Positions 1 through 6,771 of a DNA stretch of 8,475 nt are shown here, one piece after another. The stretch comes from Planctomicrobium sp. GTDB lineage: Bacteria; Planctomycetota; Planctomycetia; Planctomycetales; Planctomycetaceae. Below the pieces are notes generated by a model that worked only from the letters and a program-made list of their open reading frames with translations, was not told the origin of the DNA and ran no database searches. Every line of letters starts with the position of its first letter. The first letter of the stretch is position 1. The position numbers were made by a program, and so were the translations under genes. The stretch spans positions 1-8,475 of the forward strand of contig JABJMI010000068.1 in assembly GCA_018659505.1 (NCBI GenBank), written 5' to 3'.

Positions 1-57
1 CCATGGCGAATGAGATACATGAGAGTCTGCTGAGACATGATTGACCGGTTGATGTGC

Positions 58-495
58 TTATTCGGGTTTACTAGAAGCTAAAGTCGCAGAGGAACAAAGA
101 AACGTAGCTGCCAATCTCGCTCCCAGATAAGCAGCTGGTAAATACACACTGATATCAATCATTGCGAACCAGATTGGGTGAGGGATCACGATTAGGTTCG
201 CGATTCCTGCGCAATTGAATAAAGCCCCAAGCTGAACCGTGCCGATTGTCCAAGGTTCTTTGACTATGAGTCTGGCGACGAACCCTGCGGTTAGACCGCC
301 TAAAAAATGTGCGAACAAATCTATGATATAGGCAGGTGCTGGTAACGAATCAATAAAAGCCTTCATATGATCTAGGTTAGTCGGGTCGAAGTTTTCGGGG
401 ACTGGATACAGGAAGGAGGAGACACTTTCGATGATCGCAACGGTAAGAACTCCAGCGACCAGTCCTGCAATAAAACCGGGAATTTTCCTGCCCAT
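58..495 (-). CDS. Small four-helix integral membrane protein, unknown function
   Basis: The 145-residue product has four hydrophobic segments at about residues 6-29, 54-76, 83-104 and 108-133, with short connecting loops and a small polar C-terminal tail, so it should sit in a membrane. Helix 1 contains a glutamate (E23) and ends in a Y-P-V-P motif (30-33), followed by an acidic loop and a helix rich in small residues (FAHFLGGLTAGFVA). From memory this layout (glycine-rich first helix with E, then YPxP, then a Gly/Ala-rich helix) recurs in uncharacterised small membrane proteins of Bacteroidetes, Proteobacteria and planctomycetes; no function is known to me. It starts with ATG and has no evident Shine-Dalgarno sequence. 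It lies 170 nt downstream of the BshC-like gene on the same strand, but a dispersed repeat separates them, so co-transcription is uncertain. Confidence 0.75.
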   Translation of the reverse strand: MGRKIPGFIAGLVAGVLTVAIIESVSSFLYPVPENFDPTNLDHMKAFIDSLPAPAYIIDLFAHFLGGLTAGFVARLIVKEPWTIGTVQLGALFNCAGIANLIVIPHPIWFAMIDISVYLPAAYLGARLAATFLCSSATLASSKPE

Positions 496-583
496 GATTG
501 CATCTAATTGAAGTAATCTTCAGTTACACGGGATTTTTGAGAGTAACCTTTTGACCTGCTATGCTATCGAAGTTCAAGGTGAT

Positions 584-660
584 CCCCTCATCCTAACCCA
601 CGTGATGGGGAGAAGGGACAATGGTTCACTTTGCTCACTCAAATTCAACAATTGTTGATT
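584..660 (-). repeat. Dispersed intergenic repeat, copy 1 (short form)
   Basis: Read on the minus strand, this 77-nt stretch matches the plus-strand stretch at 4791-4903. The first 55 nt agree at 48 positions, and the last 15 nt (GGTTAGGATGAGGGG) are identical. Between those blocks this copy has only 7 nt where copy 2 has 43. It begins 5 nt after the stop of the BshC-like gene, in the sense orientation of that gene, and starts with the palindrome CAACAATTGTTG. It may act as a REP-like or terminator-like element; that role is inferred. Confidence 0.8.
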
Positions 661-665
661 CCGCA

Positions 666-2345
666 TTACGTTGTGAGAGTTGAAGAGTTCTCAAGTTCAT
701 CTTTCAGGCTTTGATCCATCAGTTGAGAAGCAAGTTGATGGACTTCATTCTCGGGGTAGATGACTGCCGAAAACTCTCTGTTTTTTAGGATCGTATTTGC
801 TCTGAGTTTTGCGTTTGCTAGTTCTAGCTGAGTTTCGAGTTGTTCAACGTCATTTTTCGCTAATGCTGCTAACTCTTCGTTGACCCGTTTGAGGTCAAAA
901 TGTCGTTGCCGATTGGTTCGGCGTAATTGGACTCGTTCCCGTTTTGGTAAGTTCGCGGTTTGTGCTTGCCAGTGCTGCTCTATCAATTTCTGCTTTTTGA
1001 CCTCGAGGGGGTCCACTTCAGGTCCGGTGAGATAGCGATCTGCATTGAATTCATAGTCTCTGAGTTTCGATTTCAGAGAGATGACCTCCTGTTCGGTGAC
1101 AGAAAAATCCTCAATCGGTAAGTGTAGGGTCGCGGACAGTACGAGGAATTTAGGGGGAGCGATTCCGTAAAATTCATTGATGAGCAAATCGGTCATCTCA
1201 TCATACTTCGCCCCTCCGATTCCATGGATGAACAAGTCCGCTAAAAACAGTCGAGAAAAGAGTGTGGTCGTTAAAGCACGCGTGCGAAGTTTCCCGAACT
1301 TTTGTAATTCTCTAAGGTCATCTTTGAGGGTCGCTTCGTTCGATTCTAGAATGACTTCATTCTTACAGATAATTTGAATTTCTGCACCGTTCTGCTTGAC
1401 GAACACTTGTCCTCGTTCGACATCGTTTGCTTTCCAGAACCAGAAGGGGAGTTCGAATGCATCCTCTTCGACTTGCAGATCAGGAACAGGATGCCGGTCG
1501 TTGCGAATGCCGTTTTCTCGGCGGTAGCGACTGACGATCTCATTATAACTCGTATGAAATAGCTGCGAATTCAAAAGGATATGACTCAGGAATTCGATGA
1601 AGGACTCTGTTTGACATATCTCGCTGAGCGGGAGTTCAAGGTTTGAATTGCCCCATGAACGTTCTTGAAGAATCCGACAAGCTGCCAGACATTCGACCAT
1701 GGAATCTGTTTGGCGACTGACTTCAATCGCATTTGACCACATCTCATTGAGGAGTGGATTGATCCCCCACTGAGCCATTGCTGTGTCGACTCTCTCTCCA
1801 AACGACTCGAAGAGTTCTCGATCCTGGATTTTTAATTCTTCCCATGGTTGCTGTGGTTGAGCGGAATCGAAACTCACATCTTGATATTGTGGATTTTCCC
1901 GCGTCCCGGTGGGGACTTGTATCGCCTGTGTTCCGACTGTGTCGTTATCGACGATGATATTCAGCCCGAGTCCTTGAGAACTTTTCGCTAAACCTGCGGC
2001 AGCAAATGTTTTTGCCCAAACACCAGCATGGGCGAGCTGCGGTTGATGCCCCGTTACAAACAACAAGGCAGCGTGATGAGAACATTCAGCACAAGCGACT
2101 GCTTGACCAGTGACGCGATTTGTCCATTCGACCGCTTTGCTGATGATCTCCGAACGTGCCTGAATACGAAGATTTGAAAAACCGAGAGATCCGATCCTGA
2201 GTTTAGGCTGATTTAATTCCTGACTATTCATGCGAGCATCGACGAGCGCATCCGTCATGCTCGGAACAGCGAGGACTTCCCCGCTATTCGCAGGCGACTG
2301 GTATCGCCGATCTAAAGTCTGATTTGAGTTGCGCAGTGGTGACAT
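666..2345 (-). CDS. BshC-like protein (remote homologue of putative cysteine ligase)
   Basis: The 559-residue product is probably soluble. Residues 97-120 read VTGHQP followed by AHAGVWAKTFAAAGLA, and residues 130-136 read IIVDNDT. This resembles the nucleotide-fold start of BshC, where a GQQxGL motif precedes a helix and a strand ends in EDHD. Residues 373-386 (IHGIGGAKYDEMTD) and 402-406 (VLSAT) match the position and style of the GGPGE...Y and RxSATL segments of BshC. Residues about 446-520 are charged and helical, like the BshC coiled-coil arm. BshC adds cysteine to GlcN-malate in bacillithiol synthesis; the reaction here is unknown. The sequence is far from canonical BshC, so this may be a planctomycete branch with another amide-forming or ligase role. 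The ATG has no clear Shine-Dalgarno sequence; M30 or M39 could be the true start, since recognisable sequence begins near residue 50. The glycosyltransferase gene lies 59 nt upstream on the same strand. Confidence 0.7.
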   Translation of the reverse strand: MSPLRNSNQTLDRRYQSPANSGEVLAVPSMTDALVDARMNSQELNQPKLRIGSLGFSNLRIQARSEIISKAVEWTNRVTGQAVACAECSHHAALLFVTGHQPQLAHAGVWAKTFAAAGLAKSSQGLGLNIIVDNDTVGTQAIQVPTGTRENPQYQDVSFDSAQPQQPWEELKIQDRELFESFGERVDTAMAQWGINPLLNEMWSNAIEVSRQTDSMVECLAACRILQERSWGNSNLELPLSEICQTESFIEFLSHILLNSQLFHTSYNEIVSRYRRENGIRNDRHPVPDLQVEEDAFELPFWFWKANDVERGQVFVKQNGAEIQIICKNEVILESNEATLKDDLRELQKFGKLRTRALTTTLFSRLFLADLFIHGIGGAKYDEMTDLLINEFYGIAPPKFLVLSATLHLPIEDFSVTEQEVISLKSKLRDYEFNADRYLTGPEVDPLEVKKQKLIEQHWQAQTANLPKRERVQLRRTNRQRHFDLKRVNEELAALAKNDVEQLETQLELANAKLRANTILKNREFSAVIYPENEVHQLASQLMDQSLKDELENSSTLTT

Positions 2346-2404
2346 GAATTATTTCAAGAGCAGTTTCGTTTAATGAACTGGAGAAATCAGAGTGACTAAT
2401 AATG

Positions 2405-3148
2405 TCAGTTTGTGGGACGCCCTGTGCCACAAGGAACATTCTGAGATTCCATCTCCCGTTTTAAGATTTGCTGATAATAGGACATTCGTTGTTCTGAATC
2501 ATCTAAAGAACCCCCAAATGACCGTTCTTCTTCCAGATAAATCAACGGAACCGGAAATTCCCGAATCCTCAAGTCATGACCTATCGCTTGAATCCAGAAT
2601 TGCAACGGCATTGCATAACCAAGTTCGGTCACTTCGAACTTTGGCAAGGATTCGACCCGGTAAGCCTTAAACCCACAGAAGGAATCAGTCAAATTCAGCC
2701 CAAAGCAGTCATTCAACTGTTTCGTAATCGTCATGTTGATCGCTCGACGTTCTTCTGGCGGCAACGAATTTGCATCAAAGACCTCTAAATATCGGCTTCC
2801 GGAGACGATATCCCACGGCAGGTCATCTTCTGGAAAGACAGCAGCCGCCATTTCAGGGATGAGTCGAGGAGCATGTTGCCCATCGCAATCTATCGTGACT
2901 AATACGTCGTATCCGTGGTGAACTGCGAAATCGAAGGCACTTCGCAATCCAGCTCCATATCCCTGGTTCTCAGAGTGATGAATGACTTGAATGCCTTCAA
3001 TTTGGTCGAGCAACTCAGAAGTTCCATCAGAAGATCCATCATCGACAACCAGAATGTCGTCACAATATCGCTGCACTTCGTTAAGCACTTCGTTGAGGTG
3101 ACTCACTTCATTAAAAACCGGCAAAGCAGTCAATAATCGATAAGACAT
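2405..3148 (-). CDS. Family 2 glycosyltransferase, dolichyl-phosphate mannose synthase type
   Basis: The 247-residue GT-A protein transfers a sugar from a nucleotide-sugar donor, in this subgroup typically to a polyprenyl phosphate or a related lipid. Visible motifs are LPVFNE (9-14), VVDDGSSDGT (34-43), the metal-binding DxD in TIDCDGQH (85-92), GSRY (117-120) and TDSFCGFKA (154-162). There is no transmembrane helix, so it lacks the C-terminal anchor of some family members and should be cytosolic or membrane-peripheral. The frame stays open to a TTG at 3160, but I chose the ATG at 3148: the protein then opens MSYRLLTALPVFNE, as is normal for the family, and a GGGA sits a few bases upstream. 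It is the first gene of a probable two-gene operon with the BshC-like gene. The acceptor cannot be told from sequence. Confidence 0.93.
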   Translation of the reverse strand: MSYRLLTALPVFNEVSHLNEVLNEVQRYCDDILVVDDGSSDGTSELLDQIEGIQVIHHSENQGYGAGLRSAFDFAVHHGYDVLVTIDCDGQHAPRLIPEMAAAVFPEDDLPWDIVSGSRYLEVFDANSLPPEERRAINMTITKQLNDCFGLNLTDSFCGFKAYRVESLPKFEVTELGYAMPLQFWIQAIGHDLRIREFPVPLIYLEEERSFGGSLDDSEQRMSYYQQILKREMESQNVPCGTGRPTN

Positions 3149-3510
3149 CACATTTCCCAAATGGCTGAATCTCAGAAGTTTGATAGATTTTAGCCAATTC
3201 TAGTAGAACAGCGACCAACTTAAGAATCGTAGTCGTCTTATCACCTAGTGCGTGTACCGTAAGGTCAATTAATCAAAGGGAATAAGGAAATTTGTTTCTG
3301 ATATCGAAGATCCTTGGACACTTTCAAAAGTGCAATGAGTTTGAAAGAATTCTGGAACACATCTGACTTCAGCAGATTAGTATCCCTGTCTGAATTGCTC
3401 ACAATTTTATTTTTTGTGACAACTCTGACCATCCTCAGTAGACGATTCCTTATTCATCATCTATTTATGCCTGTTGCGAAGTAATTTTGATTGACTTCTT
3501 AGAGGGTGAC
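3149..3510. other. Divergent intergenic region, 362 nt, probable promoters
   Basis: This AT-rich stretch separates the minus-strand glycosyltransferase operon from the plus-strand LarA-type gene, so promoters for both should lie here. I could not pick a convincing -35/-10 pair for either. Small symmetric elements are present: CACTT-TCAA-AAGTG near 3319-3332 and the inverted repeat listed separately at 3399-3419. No gene or RNA is recognisable. Confidence 0.6.
3399..3419. promoter_or_regulatory. Inverted repeat upstream of the LarA-type gene, possible operator
   Basis: TCACAA, nine T/A-rich bases, then TTGTGA form a perfect 6-bp inverted repeat about 90 nt before the ATG of the LarA-type gene. 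The position suits a regulator site, but the symmetry could be chance in AT-rich DNA. No regulator gene is in the window. Confidence 0.25.
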
Positions 3511-4758
3511 ATGACACAAATTCCAGTTCTGAGCGAAGACCAGGTCCGAAACTGGTTCGAGCAAAATGTTCCGCAAGAAGAATTTAAGAATAAGCGAGTC
3601 TTGTTGATTGTTCCCGATCAAACGAGAACGGCTCCTCTCGCACTCTTGTTTGAGTCTCTATTTAATCGATTGAATCCAGTCGCAGCCAAGATTGACGTCA
3701 TCTTTGCCTTGGGAACTCATCCTCCGATTCCAGAAGAGTTGATGTTCAAACTGCTGGGAATCACGAACGAGACGCGCAAGTCAAAATATGCTGACGTAGA
3801 ACTGATCAATCATGAATGGGACAACCCAGCCGCTCTCGACACCATAGGAACATTAACAACTGAAGATACCGAGAGAATTTCTGACGGGCTTCTTTCGCAA
3901 GAAGTTCCGATCCAAATCAACAAGCGAATTCACGACTACGATACGCTCCTCGTCATGGGACCAGTCTTTCCGCACGAAGTGGTTGGTTTCTCAGGTGGCA
4001 ACAAATACTTCTTTCCCGGAATCTCTGGTCCGCAGTTGCTCAATTTCTTCCATTGGTTAGGAGCCTTAATCACGAATGTCGGCATCATCGGAGTGAAGGG
4101 GACTCCAGTTCGGGAAGTCGTCGACCTGGCTGCCAAGAGTATTCCCATCGAGCGGAAAGCAATTACATTTGTCGTCACATCGGATGGAACAGCGAGTCTG
4201 CACGGGCTCTTTTTCGGAACTCCAGAATCTGCCTGGAACGAGGCAGCTGACCTCTCCGGACAAACACATATCAAACGACTCGACAAACCGTTCAAGACTG
4301 TACTCTCATGTTCACCGACCATGTACGATGAACTTTGGACCGCCGGGAAGTGCATGTACAAACTTGAACCTGTCGTCGCAGACGGTGGGGAACTGATTAT
4401 TTATGCTCCGCACTTGAAAGACATTTCTGTCACACATGGCGAAACGATCAACAAGATCGGTTATCATTGTCGAGATTATTTCACCAAGCAATGGGACAAG
4501 TTCAAAGATTTCCCATGGGGAGTCGTAGCACACTCAACGCATGTTCGCGGAACAGGAACATACGAAGATGGCGTGGAAAAATGCCGCGTCCAGGTGACTC
4601 TCGCATCACAGGTTCCCAAAGAAGTTTGCGAAAGCATCAATCTCGGTTATCGTGATCCAGCAGGCATCAATATCGAAGATTACGCAAATCGCGAAGACGA
4701 AGGGGTCCTACTCGTTCGCAAAGCGGGTGAACAACTCTATCGTCTCAAAGAAGAATAA
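3511..4758 (+). CDS. LarA-family nickel-pincer-nucleotide hydroxyacid racemase/epimerase-like enzyme
   Basis: The 415-residue product is close to the length of lactate racemase LarA. Its N-terminal domain has IVPDQTRTAP with D36 and R39 and ALGTHPP with H70, the places of LarA Asp72, Arg75 and His108. The block PHEVVGFSGGNKYFFPG holds H155 and K165, and H181 follows in NFFHW. The spacings (10 and 16 residues) equal those of LarA His174, Lys184 and His200, which bind nickel and the cofactor. K280 (AGKCM) may match LarA Lys298. The LarA glutamine thought to lie just before that lysine seems replaced here, which would fit a different substrate (inference). Such enzymes racemise or epimerise 2-hydroxyacids by hydride transfer; this substrate is unknown. 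I chose the ATG at 3511 over the in-frame TTG at 3487 because AGAGGG lies directly upstream. The cofactor genes larB, larC and larE are not in the window. Confidence 0.9.
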   Translation: MTQIPVLSEDQVRNWFEQNVPQEEFKNKRVLLIVPDQTRTAPLALLFESLFNRLNPVAAKIDVIFALGTHPPIPEELMFKLLGITNETRKSKYADVELINHEWDNPAALDTIGTLTTEDTERISDGLLSQEVPIQINKRIHDYDTLLVMGPVFPHEVVGFSGGNKYFFPGISGPQLLNFFHWLGALITNVGIIGVKGTPVREVVDLAAKSIPIERKAITFVVTSDGTASLHGLFFGTPESAWNEAADLSGQTHIKRLDKPFKTVLSCSPTMYDELWTAGKCMYKLEPVVADGGELIIYAPHLKDISVTHGETINKIGYHCRDYFTKQWDKFKDFPWGVVAHSTHVRGTGTYEDGVEKCRVQVTLASQVPKEVCESINLGYRDPAGINIEDYANREDEGVLLVRKAGEQLYRLKEE

Positions 4759-4790
4759 AATCCAGTTTTGCCACACACTTTATGATGTGG

Positions 4791-4903
4791 ATTAAACAAC
4801 TGTTGAAATTGAGTGAGCGAAGCGAACCAATGTCCCTTCTCCCCACATTCGATAATCATTCCCGCCAGTAGTTTAGCTGTGGGGAGAAGGTTAGGATGAG
4901 GGG
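4791..4903 (+). repeat. Dispersed intergenic repeat, copy 2 (long form with strong hairpin)
   Basis: This is the longer partner of the repeat at 584-660. Inside it, CCTTCTCCCCACA (4835-4847) and TGTGGGGAGAAGG (4878-4890) form a perfect 13-bp stem with a 30-nt loop. Copy 1 lacks the 3' arm and most of the loop. It begins 32 nt after the LarA-type stop and is in the sense orientation of that gene, as copy 1 is for its own upstream gene. A transcript through it would fold strongly, but no T-run follows the stem, so it is not a classic intrinsic terminator. Confidence 0.8.
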
Positions 4904-4928
4904 AAATATTTGTTGCCCCTCACCCTAT

Positions 4929-4984
4929 CCCTCTCCCCCGATGAAGATTCAAAGCGAGAGAGAAGGCGGTACGCGGGGAGAGGG
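4929..4984. repeat. Hairpin repeat, CCCTCTCCCC/GGGGAGAGGG
   Basis: CCCTCTCCCC (4929-4938) and GGGGAGAGGG (4975-4984) are perfect 10-bp complementary arms around a 36-nt loop. The preceding CCCCTCACCCTAT is the opening of a pyrimidine-rich repeat that I recall as common between planctomycete genes. It lies directly beside repeat copy 2, forming a tandem of hairpins. Confidence 0.75.
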
Positions 4985-5054
4985 GACTAAGCGATTTCAA
5001 ACACTCAAACCACAATCACCTACGAAAAACAATCGCAAATCACCAAGTGTCCGG

Positions 5055-5070
5055 CTAAGTTCTGACTTAG
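5055..5070. promoter_or_regulatory. Small inverted repeat before the proline dehydrogenase gene
   Basis: CTAAGT-TCTG-ACTTAG is a perfect 6-bp stem with a 4-nt loop, 45 nt before the ATG, followed within a few bases by TTTTT. It could be an operator or a weak end of the upstream transcript; the stem is short and AT-rich, so the evidence is thin. Confidence 0.25.
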
Positions 5071-5114
5071 TTAAGTTTTTGCACTGACATTGCCTTTCAA
5101 CATAGTCGAATCTC

Positions 5115-6533
5115 ATGAAAAAACGGAGTAAAAAGTCGTCTGTCTCAAAGCAAATTGAACAGGAGACTCAACGGATTGGCAGCGAATTGTGGGAGCAACT
5201 CGACCGTCGGAAGCCTACTGTTTTCGAACGTCGCTGGTGGCTCGACCATATCCTTGAATGGGCGATGCAGGACGAGTCAGTCAAAGTGCAAATGTTTCGC
5301 TTTGTCGACGTGCTCCCGATGCTCAAATCGAGTGGAACGGTCACTAAACATCTTCAAGAGTATTTCGAAGAGGTGGAAACACATCTCCCGGTGGCGATGC
5401 GAATGGGGCTTGAAGTCGCGCAGCCAGATTCTTTGCTCGGCAAAGCGTTGGCAGTCAACGCGAGAAACAACGCTCGCAAAATGGCTGAGCGATTCATCGC
5501 TGGTACAAAGACGACTGAAGTCTACCGCAGCGTACACAAGTTACGCGGCAAAGGTCTCGCCTTTAGTCTCGATCTACTCGGCGAAGCAGTCATCAGCGAA
5601 TGCGAAGCCGACGACTATCAGCAGGCTTATCTCGATCTGCTTGAGGAGCTTGCCCCGATGGTCAACGCCTGGCCAGAAGACCCGATGCTGGATCGCGACC
5701 ATGTAGGCTGGATTCCTAAGTGTCAAATATCACTGAAGATGTCCGGTCTAGTCAGTCACTTCAAACCAATCGACGCTGCCGGCACATCCGAGAAAGTAAA
5801 AGAACAACTGCGACCCATATTTCAACGCGCTCGTGAACTCGATGCCTATGTCCACATCGACATGGAGCATTACGAGTACAAAGATCTCACGCTGCAAATC
5901 TTCAAAGAGATTTGCATGGAAAAAGAATTCCGTGACTGGTCCGATTGCGGCATCGTCATTCAAGCCTATTTACCAGACGCAGAAGATGATCTCAAAAACC
6001 TTTTGAAGTGGGCGAAGAAACGTAAAACATCGGTCGGCATTCGTCTCGTCAAAGGTGCTTACTGGGATTACGAAACGATCACCGCTGAATACCGTGGATG
6101 GCCTTGTCCCGTTTACACCGAGAAATGGCAATCAGACGAGAACTTCGAAAAGCAAACACTCTTCCTGATGAAGAATTACGAGCATCTGCGGCCAGCGATT
6201 GCTTCGCATAACTTGCGGAGTCTTTCTCATGCGATGGCTGCCGCTCAAGAAATGAACGTCCCAAGAAATGCCTGGGAAATTCAAATGCTCTACGGCATGG
6301 CAGACGAGCAACAACACCTCTTCAGCGAACTCGGCTACCGCACTCGCATCTACACTCCCTTTGGAGAACTCTTACCCGGCATGTCGTATCTAGTCAGAAG
6401 ATTACTGGAGAATACCTCCAACGAATCCTTCCTGCGACACGCCTACGACAAAGATGCGAACATCGAAGAACTACTTCGTTCGCCGACAGATGTTGGAAAA
6501 CAGCATTCGGTAGAATCAACGGTGAGCGTTTAA
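5115..6533 (+). CDS. Proline dehydrogenase, PutA-type FAD domain, stand-alone
   Basis: The 472-residue protein oxidises proline to pyrroline-5-carboxylate with FAD, the first step of proline catabolism. Residues about 1-190 are the charged helical N-terminal part, and the beta/alpha barrel follows. Matches to PutA include SLKMSGL (K208), VHIDMEHYEY (D249), RLVKGAYWD (R310, K313, Y316, W317), ASHN (H365), EIQMLYGMAD (388-397) and YLVRRLLEN (R428, R429, E432, the proline-carboxylate and FAD-side residues of PutA). No catalytic residue looks missing. In planctomycetes, as I recall, this domain is often fused to glutamate-semialdehyde dehydrogenase, making a protein near 1000 residues. Here it stops just after the linker with the tail VESTVSV, and no dehydrogenase is in the window. 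The ATG has no Shine-Dalgarno sequence, but the lysine-rich start and lack of upstream alternatives support it. The DNA of its last codons recurs 262 bp downstream. Confidence 0.93.
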   Translation: MKKRSKKSSVSKQIEQETQRIGSELWEQLDRRKPTVFERRWWLDHILEWAMQDESVKVQMFRFVDVLPMLKSSGTVTKHLQEYFEEVETHLPVAMRMGLEVAQPDSLLGKALAVNARNNARKMAERFIAGTKTTEVYRSVHKLRGKGLAFSLDLLGEAVISECEADDYQQAYLDLLEELAPMVNAWPEDPMLDRDHVGWIPKCQISLKMSGLVSHFKPIDAAGTSEKVKEQLRPIFQRARELDAYVHIDMEHYEYKDLTLQIFKEICMEKEFRDWSDCGIVIQAYLPDAEDDLKNLLKWAKKRKTSVGIRLVKGAYWDYETITAEYRGWPCPVYTEKWQSDENFEKQTLFLMKNYEHLRPAIASHNLRSLSHAMAAAQEMNVPRNAWEIQMLYGMADEQQHLFSELGYRTRIYTPFGELLPGMSYLVRRLLENTSNESFLRHAYDKDANIEELLRSPTDVGKQHSVESTVSV

Positions 6534-6534
6534 G
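6510..6534 (+). repeat. Direct repeat, left copy, overlapping the 3' end of the proline dehydrogenase gene
   Basis: These 25 nt, covering the last codons and TAA of the gene, match 6772-6796 at 24 of 25 positions. The nine bases after each copy are also similar (ATTGAACAG and TATGAACAG). The pair brackets an inserted or duplicated block. Confidence 0.85.
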
Positions 6535-6599
6535 ATTGAACAGAAGGAAGCAGAGAGAGCAGAGTTTTTCTCCGCTTCCTCTGCGATCTCCTGTTCAAT
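6535..6599. repeat. Imperfect inverted repeat just after the proline dehydrogenase stop
   Basis: ATTGAACAG (6535-6543) and CTGTTCAAT (6591-6599) are perfect 9-bp outer arms. The interior can pair further through GGAAGC/GCTTCC or GCAGAG/CTCTGC around a TTTTT at its centre. The purine-rich GCAGAGAGAGCAGAG is typical of another dispersed intergenic repeat. It could fold in the transcript end of the gene and serve as a terminator or stabiliser. Confidence 0.6.
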
Positions 6600-6634
6600 G
6601 TTTTCTTTGAAGCGATGTTTGGTTTGGGCAGATT

Positions 6635-6766
6635 CGTAGGGTGGGACAAGGAGGTACGACGCCGACCCACCATTGCTCGCAAGGCGATTCCTGCGCGAAG
6701 CCATTTTGACTGTCCAGCAAACCGATGGTGGGTCTACATCGCTATCGCGATTTGTCCCGCCCTACG
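6635..6766. mobile_element. MITE-like element, 132 bp with 15-bp terminal inverted repeats
   Basis: CGTAGGGTGGGACAA (6635-6649) and TTGTCCCGCCCTACG (6752-6766) are inverted repeats with 14 of 15 matches; the odd pair could still form a G-T wobble. A second, inner pair, GACCCACCAT (6664-6673) and ATGGTGGGTC (6725-6734), is perfect over 10 bp, so the whole unit can fold into one long interrupted hairpin. It has no coding content of its own. The TAGGGTGGG ends are like those of small non-autonomous repeats seen in many bacterial genomes (recalled, not searched). No clear short target duplication flanks it. Confidence 0.6.
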
Positions 6767-6771
6767 TCACT

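Larger units (their letters stand above)
4759..5114. other. Repeat-filled spacer, 356 nt, without a gene
   Basis: The gap between the LarA-type and proline dehydrogenase genes holds a dispersed repeat (4791-4903), a second hairpin repeat (4929-4984) and a small inverted repeat (5055-5070). A short weak stem, CCACA/TGTGG at 4771-4790, follows the LarA-type stop. The only long open frame (4896-5087) reads straight through the repeats and looks like an artefact. A promoter for the downstream gene is expected in the last 100 nt, but I could not locate it. Confidence 0.7.

Noticed and set aside
2392..2670. 92-codon plus-strand frame over the 3' end of the glycosyltransferase gene
   Set aside because: It is antisense to conserved glycosyltransferase sequence, with no family match.
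3149..3160. TTG start of the glycosyltransferase four codons upstream
   Set aside because: The ATG at 3148 gives the usual family N-terminus, and the GGGA just upstream of it lies within the extra codons.
3936..4361. 141-codon minus-strand frame inside the LarA-type gene
   Set aside because: It is antisense to a clearly conserved enzyme and has no family features; it is a shadow frame.
4771..4790. Intrinsic terminator directly after the LarA-type stop (CCACA/TGTGG)
   Set aside because: The stem is only 5 bp and no T-run follows.
4896..5087. 63-codon open frame in the spacer before the proline dehydrogenase gene
   Set aside because: It reads through the pyrimidine-rich repeats (PSPYPSPP, EREGGTRGEG) and has the low-complexity look of a translated repeat, with no ribosome site.
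5155..5706. 183-codon plus-strand frame inside the proline dehydrogenase gene
   Set aside because: It is the +1 shadow of a well-supported coding frame, rich in Ser, Arg and Cys, with no motif.
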